This document shows, in pieces, positions 1 through 5,736 of a stretch of 8,010 nucleotides of DNA. The stretch spans positions 1 to 8,010 of the forward strand of contig CAISGS010000219.1 in assembly GCA_903884915.1 (NCBI GenBank), in the 5' to 3' direction. The position numbers were made by a program, and so were the translations under genes. The first letter of the stretch is position 1, and each line of letters opens with the position of its first letter. This stretch comes from an uncultured Caulobacteraceae bacterium (lineage in GTDB: Bacteria > Pseudomonadota > Alphaproteobacteria > Caulobacterales > Caulobacteraceae). Under the pieces are notes generated by a model that did not search any database, was not told the DNA's origin, and saw only the letters and a list, made by a program, of their open reading frames with translations.

Positions 1-374
1 AGGGCTTCTAGGTCGCGAGAACAGTCATACATGACCCGATAGATTGACGGATGGGCCTTGGCGAACTCGACATAGGCCACACCGATGGCGGCTACCCGCT
101 CCATCGGCGGCGCGTCTTGATCGGTGGACTGGCGCATAAAGTCATAAAGCTGATCAAAGCCCTCTTCCGAGATGGCCAGCATCAACTCGCTCTTATCTTT
201 GAAGTGATGATAGGGAGCCGCAGGGCTGACGCCCGCCTCGCGCGCAACCGCCCTCAGGGACAGGGCATTGGGGCCATCGCGCTCAAGCACGCGTGAGGCG
301 GCCTCAAGCAGCGCCCGACGCAGATCGCCGTGATGGTAGGGCTTGGGGCCGGTGATCGGACAGTTCAACTTCAT
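1..374 (-). CDS. TetR-family transcriptional regulator (partial, C-terminus beyond window)
   Basis: Reading the minus strand from the ATG at 374-372 gives 124 codons open to the window edge, beginning MKLNCPITGPKPYHHGDLRR. Residues about 13-70 form the TetR DNA-binding domain: helix 1 (GDLRRALLEAASRVLERDG), then the helix-turn-helix SLRAVAREAGVSPAAPYHHF at 39-58 followed by KDKSELMLAI. The segment around 95-118 (AIGVAYVEFAKAHPSIYRVMY) resembles the start of the WHG-type TetR C-terminal ligand domain. The family acts as ligand-released repressors, usually of a neighbouring or divergent gene and often of themselves. Here the upstream region holds two inverted repeats, and the only divergent neighbour is a 35-aa membrane protein. 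An AGAGG lies 2 nt before the ATG, which is close for a ribosome site. The ligand cannot be deduced. The family call is firm; the gene is truncated only by the window. Confidence 0.92.
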   Translation of the reverse strand, partial: MKLNCPITGPKPYHHGDLRRALLEAASRVLERDGPNALSLRAVAREAGVSPAAPYHHFKDKSELMLAISEEGFDQLYDFMRQSTDQDAPPMERVAAIGVAYVEFAKAHPSIYRVMYDCSRDLEA

Positions 375-415
375 AGCCTCTTATACGCCGTGATCGGAAA
401 ATCGCAAAGTTCATC

Positions 416-462
416 TTGACAATGTTTAGATCGAGGCTATCTAAGCAGTGTCTAGATTAGAC
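416..462 (+). promoter_or_regulatory. Promoter with candidate TetR operators
   Basis: A perfect -35 hexamer TTGACA lies at 416-421 and a weak -10 (TATCTA at 438-443, 16-nt spacer) follows, pointing at the small ORF at 508. Two inverted repeats overlap or adjoin it: TTAGAT (426-431) with ATCTAA (439-444), 7 nt apart, and the 13-bp palindrome GTCTAGATTAGAC (450-462). All four arms share the core TTAGA/TCTAR, as expected of two related operator sites. One would block the promoter spacer and the -10, the other the transcript start. Assignment to the adjacent TetR regulator is inferred from position and symmetry. The minus-strand promoter of tetR probably lies in the same stretch but I could not place it. 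Confidence 0.5.
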
Positions 463-507
463 GGCCCCCTCCCCGGGGCTGGGACATTAAGAGCAAGGAA
501 TATGAAC

Positions 508-615
508 ATGACTCTCGCAAACTTGACCCGTTTTGAACGTGCAATCGATCGTACCGGCATGGTCGGCCTTCTGGCCCTCGGTGCTGCCGTGGCTTTGGCC
601 TTTATCGCTGTCTAA
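508..615 (+). CDS. Single-helix membrane microprotein (35 aa)
   Basis: A short ORF encodes a product beginning MTLANLTRFERAIDRTG. It has a charged, probably amphipathic N-terminal helix (residues 3-16, with R8, E10, R11, D14, R15). A hydrophobic segment (residues 17-35, GMVGLLALGAAVALAFIAV) then runs to the very C-terminus and looks like one transmembrane helix. The ATG at 508 is preferred over the in-frame ATG at 502 because AAGGA (495-499) sits 8 nt before it but only 2 nt before the other. It lies just downstream of the promoter/operator region and is divergent from tetR, so it is the obvious candidate target of that repressor. I do not recognise the family. A well-spaced ribosome site, an upstream promoter and a coherent helix-plus-TM design favour a real gene, but the length makes a chance ORF possible. 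Confidence 0.5.
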   Translation: MTLANLTRFERAIDRTGMVGLLALGAAVALAFIAV

Positions 616-643
616 ACCTTGATGGGTTTCACCAAATGAGGCC

Positions 644-1333
644 TTGCGCTTGGCAAGGTCTTTCGATGTGGTGGGGGGCGTGAAAGCGCCCCTTTTCCAT
701 TGGCCCGACCCATCGCAAATCGCTGAAGCCCGCAAGGTGCTTGCAGCGATGGATCCAGCCATGGCGCGGATCGATGATCAAGTCACAGGGTTTGAATGGC
801 CCAGACGGCCCGGCGGCTTTACCGGTCTGGTCAAGATGGTCGTGGGGCAGCAGGTCTCGGTGGCGGCTGCCGACTCGATCTGGAAGCGGTTCGAAACCGG
901 CATGGGCCAGATCACTGCCAGCAGCATCTTGGCCAGTGACGAGGATCATCTGCGCAGCTTTGGCCTCTCGCGGCCCAAGGCGCGCTATGCCAGAGAAATC
1001 GCCTTGGCCCAGACCAGCGGGGCCATCGATTTCGAACAGTTGGATGGTCTCGACAGCGATGCGGCCATGGGCGCCCTGACCGCGATCAAGGGTGTCGGCC
1101 ATTGGACGGCAACAACCTTCCTGATGTTCAGCCACGGCCATAGTGACCTCTTTCCCGCCGGTGATGTGATCTTGCAGGAGGCGGTGCGTCTCTTGGATGG
1201 AACCGAAAAAAGGCCCACGGAGAAGCAGGCCCACCTACGGGCGCAGGCTTGGCAGCCCTATCGCGGCATTGCGGCCATGGTTTTATGGCGTTTTCATAGC
1301 GCAGTTCGTCGCGGGGACGTTCTTATGGATTGA
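644..1333 (+). CDS. DNA-3-methyladenine glycosylase 2 family (AlkA-like, HhH-GPD)
   Basis: This is a helix-hairpin-helix GPD base-excision repair enzyme that removes alkylated bases by cutting the N-glycosidic bond. Counting from the TTG at 644 (229 aa), GLVKMVVGQQVSV (61-73) is the family's conserved helix. AIKGVGHWTA (147-156) is the HhH hairpin, and FPAGDVILQEA (170-180) carries the catalytic aspartate D174. The C-terminal WQPYRGIAAMVLWRFHS (243-type helix in longer relatives) is also typical. Length fits the short bacterial AlkA form without the N-terminal domain of E. coli AlkA. The start is uncertain because no ATG is in frame near the N-terminus. TTG 644, TTG 650 (GAGG at 638-641, 8 nt upstream) and GTG 668 or 680 are options, and 650 has the best-spaced ribosome site. 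The gene follows the microprotein by 28 nt and could be cotranscribed with it. Confidence 0.88.
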   Translation: MRLARSFDVVGGVKAPLFHWPDPSQIAEARKVLAAMDPAMARIDDQVTGFEWPRRPGGFTGLVKMVVGQQVSVAAADSIWKRFETGMGQITASSILASDEDHLRSFGLSRPKARYAREIALAQTSGAIDFEQLDGLDSDAAMGALTAIKGVGHWTATTFLMFSHGHSDLFPAGDVILQEAVRLLDGTEKRPTEKQAHLRAQAWQPYRGIAAMVLWRFHSAVRRGDVLMD

Positions 1334-1493
1334 CGGCGCGGTGAGTCGGGTCCGTCATAGACCTGTCGTCAAATCAGCGTTCACTGCTCCTGACACGCTG
1401 ACAACCGGTGAGGAGATCCGTCTTCAGGTCCATCCCGATTTCCCTTTCTGCCCTGATCACGGGGTCTTGCGGCTTTGGCCGGGAGATCGGCTG
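1334..1493. other. Intergenic gap, glycosylase to HNH gene
   Basis: This 160-nt stretch holds no supported gene. The HNH frame is open throughout it but shows no family similarity that I recognise. A TTGACG at 1330-1335 with TCATAG at 1355-1360 is a poor promoter match (19-nt spacer). The HNH ribosome site (1481-1485) is the only element I can support. Confidence 0.4.
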
Positions 1494-2054
1494 ATGCAGG
1501 CTGTCAAATCCCTCTCTTCGGGCTATCCGGCATTGGTGCTCAATGCGGATTTCCGGCCCCTTTCCTATTATCCCCTGTCGCTTTGGCCTTGGCAGGAGGT
1601 GATCAAGGCGGTGTTTCTGGATCGGGTCGATGTGGTCTCGACCTATGACCAGATCGTTCGCTCCCCGACCTTTGAGATGGCCCTGCCCAGCGTCATCGCG
1701 CTCAAGCAATATGTGCCTCAGGATCGCCCGCCGGTCTTTACCCGCTTCAACCTGTTCCTGCGCGACAGCTTTTCCTGCCAATATTGCGGTTCTGGCGAGG
1801 ACCTGACCTTCGACCATGTGCAGCCTAGGTCGCGCGGCGGTAAGACCAGTTGGGACAATATCGTCACGGCCTGCTCGCCCTGTAACCTCTTCAAGGGTGG
1901 GCGAACCCCGCGCGAGGCAGGTATGGTCCCAGCCCGAAATCCTCGTCGGCCAACGCAATATGAGCTGCAAGATCGTGGCCGCCGCTTTCCGCCCGGCCAC
2001 CTACATGAGAGTTGGTTGGACTATCTCTACTGGGATATCGAGCTGGAGGCCTAG
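1494..2054 (+). CDS. HNH endonuclease family protein
   Basis: The product is 186 aa and belongs to the stand-alone HNH proteins common in alphaproteobacteria. Residues 10-73, beginning GYPALVLNADFRPLSYYPLS, form the conserved N-terminal region of this family. The HNH/zinc module spans about 95-136: CQYC (C95, C98), FDH (D107, H108), SWDNIVTAC (N122, C127) and SPCNLFKGG (C130, N131, K134). The four cysteines should bind structural zinc, and H108 with N131 form the metal-dependent nuclease centre. HESWLDYLYWDIELEA closes the protein. The ATG at 1494 is chosen because GGGAG (1481-1485) lies 8 nt upstream and the conserved region begins right after it. The open frame extends back to 1197, but that part overlaps the glycosylase gene and lacks family features. 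The substrate is unknown; such proteins are housekeeping-like rather than linked to restriction or phage genes. The gene ends 6 bp from the convergent Nudix gene. Confidence 0.9.
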   Translation: MQAVKSLSSGYPALVLNADFRPLSYYPLSLWPWQEVIKAVFLDRVDVVSTYDQIVRSPTFEMALPSVIALKQYVPQDRPPVFTRFNLFLRDSFSCQYCGSGEDLTFDHVQPRSRGGKTSWDNIVTACSPCNLFKGGRTPREAGMVPARNPRRPTQYELQDRGRRFPPGHLHESWLDYLYWDIELEA

Positions 2055-2060
2055 GCGCGA

Positions 2061-2594
2061 CTAGAGGGCAGGCTTGAACTTACCGATCAGCGTCTTGAGG
2101 GTGTCTTCTTCGACGGCATCAGCGGCGGCAGTCAAGCTGAACCACTGACGGGTGCGCTGTTCGCGCTCGGGCCAGTCGGCGAGTTCGACCCCCACCATCA
2201 TCGGATAGACCTCAACCGTGCAGGTGATCACGTCACCGTCGGACAGGCGTTTGTCATAGTTGTAGGAGCCGATTAGCAATTTCGAGATTGAGCCCGTTAC
2301 ACCGGCCTCTTCGAAGGCCTCTAAGGCGGCGGCGGCGTGCGGCTTGCGGCCCCTCATCGGCCAGCCCTTCGGAATGACCCAACGTGCCGTTTCGCGAGAC
2401 GAGACCAGCAGAATCTCAACTTCGGGCGAGGTCCGATAGGCCAAGGTCGCATATTGCCGCCGGGCCCGACGCTTCTTGGCGTGGGCCTTGGGTTTAGGCG
2501 GTGGCGCAGGCCGAGGATTCGTCGATAGGGTCATAGGATCCAAAGATCGCCAAGCCCTTGATTGGGCTTTTTGTATCCGAGTGGGGGCCGTCAT
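2061..2594 (-). CDS. NUDIX hydrolase
   Basis: Nudix enzymes hydrolyse a nucleoside diphosphate linked to another group (X), using Mg2+ or Mn2+. The Nudix box spans residues 77-99 with exact spacing: G77, L91, E92, E95, E96, G98, V99. The three glutamates of the REUxEE metal site (E92, E95, E96) are present. The usual E at position 83 is R and the usual R at 91 is L, encoded by a rare-looking TTA. The leading VIPKGWPM (73-80) is typical of a proteobacterial subfamily related to diphosphoinositol-polyphosphate phosphohydrolases, so the substrate is open. Residues 22-47 are a Pro/Lys/Arg-rich, probably disordered extension before the fold begins at about QYATLAYR. The ATG at 2594 has no ribosome site. 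The in-frame ATG at 2534 (M21) is a strong alternative because a terminator-like hairpin lies in the codons between them, which would make a 157-aa protein. Confidence 0.88.
   Translation of the reverse strand: MTAPTRIQKAQSRAWRSLDPMTLSTNPRPAPPPKPKAHAKKRRARRQYATLAYRTSPEVEILLVSSRETARWVIPKGWPMRGRKPHAAAALEAFEEAGVTGSISKLLIGSYNYDKRLSDGDVITCTVEVYPMMVGVELADWPEREQRTRQWFSLTAAADAVEEDTLKTLIGKFKPAL
2552..2573 (+). terminator. Rho-independent-terminator-like hairpin
   Basis: AAGCCC (2552-2557) pairs perfectly with GGGCTT (2564-2569) across a 6-nt loop, and the T-run continues to 2572. On the plus strand this is the classic intrinsic terminator shape. It sits in the first 20 codons of the longest Nudix reading frame, suggesting those codons may not be translated. 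It could stop plus-strand transcripts running in from the HNH gene antisense to the Nudix gene. Confidence 0.4.
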
Positions 2595-2759
2595 TACGCT
2601 GATTTTTCATCCGAACACAGACATTTTTTACGCTGAGGCACAGCGCGATGATTAGGTCCAGTCGACCCAATAGTATTTGCGCCCTTGAGTAGTTTATGAT
2701 TCTCTGTAATTCGAACGCTGAATGTGGTGTGCGACTTGGACGCAGGGGTGGGGACGTCT
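2595..2759. other. Intergenic region, Nudix to small membrane protein
   Basis: This 165-nt stretch is more AT-rich than its surroundings and should hold the divergent promoters of the Nudix gene and the 51-aa ORF. TATGAT at 2695-2700 is a fair -10 for the plus strand, but no matching -35 is visible. A short minus-strand reading frame here gives a composition unlike a protein and is not called. Confidence 0.35.
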
Positions 2760-2915
2760 ATGGGCAGGCTTGTGATTCTGATCACAGTCTTTTGTGTCTT
2801 TGCCGCCGTGACCTTCTGGTCGTTGCTCTATGTCGCTGAGCCGCTGATGTCGACGCAGACCGCAAGCGAGATGGATTCTCGGCCCGTCATGCGAACCTCG
2901 GCACCCTTGCCTTAG
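2760..2915 (+). CDS. Small membrane protein (51 aa), unknown function
   Basis: The ORF begins MGRLVILITVFCVFAAVTFW and has one strongly hydrophobic helix at about residues 3-26. A polar tail rich in Ser, Thr and Pro follows (STQTASEMDSRPVMRTSAPLP), so it is probably a single-pass inner-membrane protein with the tail in the periplasm. An uncleaved signal anchor is likelier than a secreted peptide, since no clear A-x-A site follows the helix. The ATG at 2760 is preferred to an ATG at 2724 because GGGG (2750-2753) lies 6 nt upstream and the hydrophobic helix starts at once. The gene ends 8 bp from the 3' end of the convergent TonB-dependent receptor. I do not recognise a family. The TM design and ribosome site support it moderately. 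Confidence 0.5.
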   Translation: MGRLVILITVFCVFAAVTFWSLLYVAEPLMSTQTASEMDSRPVMRTSAPLP

Positions 2916-2923
2916 CCGCTAGC

Positions 2924-5011
2924 CTAAAAGGTCAGGGCCGATCCAATCCGGACCGATCGTCCTGGCATCGGCGCGACATCCTTTAGGAATGACACATGCT
3001 CACGCGCGGTCTCATCGGTGAGGTTGTGAGCGTCGACAAATAGCCGCCAAGACTTGCCCGCGACCGGCTTCCAGTGCGCCGTGACATTGACCAGATTGTA
3101 GCTATCGGTGGGCAGTTCGAACGCCGCCAAGTGCTGATCGGCCGCGCCGACATGGCGCAGTTCAAGCTCTGCGCTATAGGCCGTCGTCTGCCAGCTCATT
3201 TTGCTGGTGACCGAATAGGGTGGGATGCGGGCGGGCGCCCCTGCGTCCGTATCGCCGCGCACCAGATCTGAGCCCAGATTCAATTTCAAGCTTCGGTCAC
3301 CATCGGTCCAAAGGTCGTAGCTGGCGTCCAGCTCGAAGCCGTGGAAATCCGCGCCGGTCTGGGTGAAGCGAAAGACGGGAAGGTCGTTCTGGACCTGACC
3401 TGTGGGGTTTTCTTCGATGAAGCCATTATAGTGGGCTCGGTAAAGATGACCCTCGAGGTGGGCGCGGTCGGTGGTGTAGCGCACCGTGGCTTCGATCGAG
3501 GTCACGATCTCGGACTTGAAGTCGGGATTGCCGATCTCATAGGTACTGGTGCCGCCGTGCGGACCATCGGCAAAGAGCTCGACCTCCGATGGCGCGCGGC
3601 CATTGCGGGCGAGGGACAGGGCATAGAAGAGCTGATCGTTCGGTTTCCAGAACAGGCCTAATGAGGCCGAGATATTGGTGAAGCTTTGCGTGCGGTCAGC
3701 CCTGGCCCAGTCCAGACCGCCCGATGAGGCGGCGTCGCTGGTTGGTCGGCCCGTCAGGTCTGCGGTGAATTTGCGCTGATCCAGTCGCGCGCCCAAATCC
3801 ACGCCCCAGATGTCGCGGTCAAACCGCTGAAGGGTGAAGAGGCCCAGTTCCGACACCTCAACCGAGGGGACGAAGGCCTCATCGCCGATGGCTTGGAAAT
3901 CTCGTTTTAGCGCTTGAAGGCCAATGGCCCCCTTGTGACCATTATGCTCGCGATGAACCAACTCGAACCGCGCTTCTGTACCCTTGGACAGGAAGCGCGT
4001 GCCGACCGCGCCATCATTGACGGCAATTTCGGCATGCTCATAGTCGGCGTGACCAATGGAGAATTGGATCTTGCTGAAGGTTTCCAGATCAAGCTCATGC
4101 TCGCCGCGCACATCTAGCCGCGTCTGTTTCAGATGCAGTTCCACCGGACCTTCGTCGGCGGGATCGATCGGGGCCGTGATCTGGGGGAAGGGCACGCCAT
4201 AGGTCGTATCGGTGCGCTTGACCGAGGCTCCGATAAAACCACGCTCGCCGACATAGGAGGCACCCGCGCCATAGGCGTCCAGCTCAACGCTGCTGTTCAG
4301 CACCTTGCGGTCGGTGGCTGCGGTTAAGCCATCCTGCTTGGCCAGACGGTCGGAAACGGGATTGGACGGGACCTCATAGTCGCTGGAGCGGCGGGTGACC
4401 ACGTCGGCGACGACCACGATGGGACCCATTCCGGTCTTGATCGAGCCAGAGACCGAACGGCCCTCATTTCCGGTTCCATAGGAGCCCGATAGGCGCCCTT
4501 CGATGGGGGCCTGTGGCTTGGTGCTGGGTACCCGGTCGTCGATAATATTGACCACCCCACCAATGCCTGAGCCGCCATAGGCCAAGGTCGAGGGGCCGCG
4601 CAGCACCTCAATGCGCGTGGCTTCGCCCGGATCGGAGGCCACAGCATGATCGGGCGACACCGAACTGGCATCCACCAGACCCACGCCATTTTGCAAGATC
4701 ATGACGCGAGGCCCAGACAGACCGCGAATGACCGGGCGGCTGGCCCCAGGTCCAAAGAAGGTCGAACGTACCCCGGATAGGCCGTTCAAAACATCACCGA
4801 GGCCCGCAGGTGTTGCCATGTCCAGATCTTCACGGCTGATGACATTGACGCTGGTGGTCAGGGTTTGGAGAGAGACAGCATAGGGAGCGGCGGTGATGAT
4901 CACGTCTGCCGGTTCATCAGCCTTGGTGGGGGCCGCGGCGTCGCTGACCCCATGGCCCAGACCGAGTGCCGCCGACGAGGCTAACAGCAGATTGCGGACC
5001 CATATCGCCAT
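2924..5011 (-). CDS. ZnuD-like TonB-dependent outer-membrane receptor
   Basis: The product is 695 aa. A signal peptide (about 1-26, ending SDAAA) is followed by a TonB box DVIITA (36-41). The plug domain covers about 42-160 and includes RPVIRGLSGPRVMILQNGV, SPDHAVASDP (119-128), RIEVLRGPSTLAYGGSGIGG (133-152) and VVNIIDDRVP. The rest is a 22-stranded barrel ending in the terminal phenylalanine of VRIGSALTF. The SPDHA segment, ADYEHAEI (322-329), IGDEAFVPS and ELGLFTLQRF (about 375-397) match the ZnuD zinc-receptor family as I know it. That family takes up zinc or zinc complexes across the outer membrane using TonB energy. The usual His-rich stretch between the VPFPQ segment and the HLKQTRLD strand (about 274-300) is absent, so the substrate may differ. 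GGAG lies 7 nt before the ATG. A Zur-box-like palindrome 31 nt upstream of the start suggests repression by zinc-bound Zur. Confidence 0.88.
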   Translation of the reverse strand: MAIWVRNLLLASSAALGLGHGVSDAAAPTKADEPADVIITAAPYAVSLQTLTTSVNVISREDLDMATPAGLGDVLNGLSGVRSTFFGPGASRPVIRGLSGPRVMILQNGVGLVDASSVSPDHAVASDPGEATRIEVLRGPSTLAYGGSGIGGVVNIIDDRVPSTKPQAPIEGRLSGSYGTGNEGRSVSGSIKTGMGPIVVVADVVTRRSSDYEVPSNPVSDRLAKQDGLTAATDRKVLNSSVELDAYGAGASYVGERGFIGASVKRTDTTYGVPFPQITAPIDPADEGPVELHLKQTRLDVRGEHELDLETFSKIQFSIGHADYEHAEIAVNDGAVGTRFLSKGTEARFELVHREHNGHKGAIGLQALKRDFQAIGDEAFVPSVEVSELGLFTLQRFDRDIWGVDLGARLDQRKFTADLTGRPTSDAASSGGLDWARADRTQSFTNISASLGLFWKPNDQLFYALSLARNGRAPSEVELFADGPHGGTSTYEIGNPDFKSEIVTSIEATVRYTTDRAHLEGHLYRAHYNGFIEENPTGQVQNDLPVFRFTQTGADFHGFELDASYDLWTDGDRSLKLNLGSDLVRGDTDAGAPARIPPYSVTSKMSWQTTAYSAELELRHVGAADQHLAAFELPTDSYNLVNVTAHWKPVAGKSWRLFVDAHNLTDETAREHVSFLKDVAPMPGRSVRIGSALTF

Positions 5012-5041
5012 AACGGAACTCCAAATTCACCGGTCTCCATC

Positions 5042-5058
5042 ATGTTATAATGTATCAT
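5042..5058 (-). promoter_or_regulatory. Candidate Zur box
   Basis: ATGTTATAATGTATCAT is an imperfect 17-bp palindrome (6 of 8 arm pairs match). It closely resembles the proteobacterial Zur operator core TGTTATAATATAACA, with 13 of 15 positions identical. It is 31 nt upstream of the zinc-type receptor gene and 64 nt upstream of the divergent SRPBCC gene. On the minus strand its TATAAC could serve as the receptor's -10 element, so bound Zur would block transcription directly. The consensus is from memory of the family. The call rests on the match plus the identity of the adjacent gene. Confidence 0.6.
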
Positions 5059-5121
5059 TTTGAAAGGGCGATATTGAGATTTATCTGGAATCTGCGCGGG
5101 AATTGGGCAGTCTAGTCTGCT

Positions 5122-5736
5122 GTGGTGAAGCGGGAGTGGGCTTTGGGGCGTTTTGTTTGGTCGGTCTTGGCCCTTGTCTTGGTCTTGGTGACTTGGGTAG
5201 CGCCTCAGGCCTCGGCCCAAGCCTTGATGACGACTGAGACGCTGGACCTTACCCCGGTGCGTGACCCCCGCGACGGCAGCCATGGCCTGAGGGCCGAGCT
5301 GGATATTGCCGCGCCGATTTCCATCGTATGGGCGGTGCTTGCCGATTGCGACACGGCGCCTCAGCACGTGCCGGGCATGAAAAGCTGTAAGGTCCTCGAA
5401 CAGGATCGCGCAGGGCTTTGGGATATCCGCGAACACAGGGTCAAGCTGCCTTGGTTTCCGCTGGTTCTGCGCAATGTGGTCCGGTCTGACTATGAGCCGC
5501 TAACGCGATTGCGCTATCAAAAGGCACGACCAGATGGGCAGAGGCTGGACGGGGAATGGCGCCTGACCCCCATCAATGGGGGCGCGGCCACCCATATTGT
5601 CTATGTCGGCTATCTGACCGGCGTCCTGCCGATCCCCGAACTGATCCTGAGGGCCTATGTTCGCGATGGGATAGAGGCGGTGCGGACCGAGAGCCTCAGC
5701 CGCGCCCGCCTCTTAACGCGCCCTAGTCTTCCTTAG
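5122..5736 (+). CDS. Exported SRPBCC / polyketide-cyclase-like family protein
   Basis: The product is 204 aa from the GTG at 5122. It has a cleavable signal peptide: basic MVKR, hydrophobic core about 11-29, and a cut after ASA near residue 32. The mature part has the START/SRPBCC lipid-binding fold. AELDIAAPISIVWAVLADCDTAPQHVPG-type residues (58-85) form the first strand and helix, and the last helix is IPELILRAYVRDGIEAVRTESLSR (171-194). Such folds bind hydrophobic ligands in a deep cavity; a periplasmic location is inferred from the signal. The start is uncertain: nothing resembling a ribosome site precedes 5122. The in-frame TTG at 5143 has GGGAG (5132-5136) 6 nt upstream and still leaves a usable signal peptide. 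The gene shares its upstream region and the Zur-like box with the receptor gene, so zinc control is possible. Its 3' end overlaps the convergent thioesterase by 14 bp. Confidence 0.75.
   Translation: MVKREWALGRFVWSVLALVLVLVTWVAPQASAQALMTTETLDLTPVRDPRDGSHGLRAELDIAAPISIVWAVLADCDTAPQHVPGMKSCKVLEQDRAGLWDIREHRVKLPWFPLVLRNVVRSDYEPLTRLRYQKARPDGQRLDGEWRLTPINGGAATHIVYVGYLTGVLPIPELILRAYVRDGIEAVRTESLSRARLLTRPSLP

Noticed and set aside
642..658. Perfect hairpin CCTTGC / GCAAGG as a terminator after the microprotein gene
   Set aside because: There is no proper T-run after it and it overlaps the likely start codons of the glycosylase gene. It may be chance or may affect initiation.
629..1234. Long minus-strand open frame opposite the glycosylase gene
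   Set aside because: It is a mirror frame of a GC-rich gene with low-complexity composition and no domain signature, while the plus strand has clear HhH-GPD motifs.
1197..1493. Upstream extension of the HNH reading frame (99 codons without a stop)
   Set aside because: Its first half overlaps the conserved glycosylase C-terminus in another frame. It has no recognisable family features, and a well-spaced ribosome site marks the ATG at 1494.
1374..2000. 208-codon minus-strand frame opposite the HNH gene
   Set aside because: It is an antisense shadow: the plus strand carries the full HNH motif set, and the minus product is rich in Arg/Gly/His without structure.
2594..2785. 63-codon minus-strand ORF upstream of the Nudix gene
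   Set aside because: It has no hydrophobic core, no ribosome site and unlikely codon use, and it overlaps the better-supported start of the 51-aa membrane protein.
4324..4689. 121-codon minus-strand frame inside the receptor gene
   Set aside because: It lies in an alternate frame of the plug-domain coding sequence, which is clearly conserved in the main frame.
5060..5087. TTGAAA / TATCTG as a promoter for the SRPBCC gene
   Set aside because: The -10 match is poor, although the 16-nt spacing is acceptable. It is adjacent to the Zur-like box but not strong enough to list as a feature.
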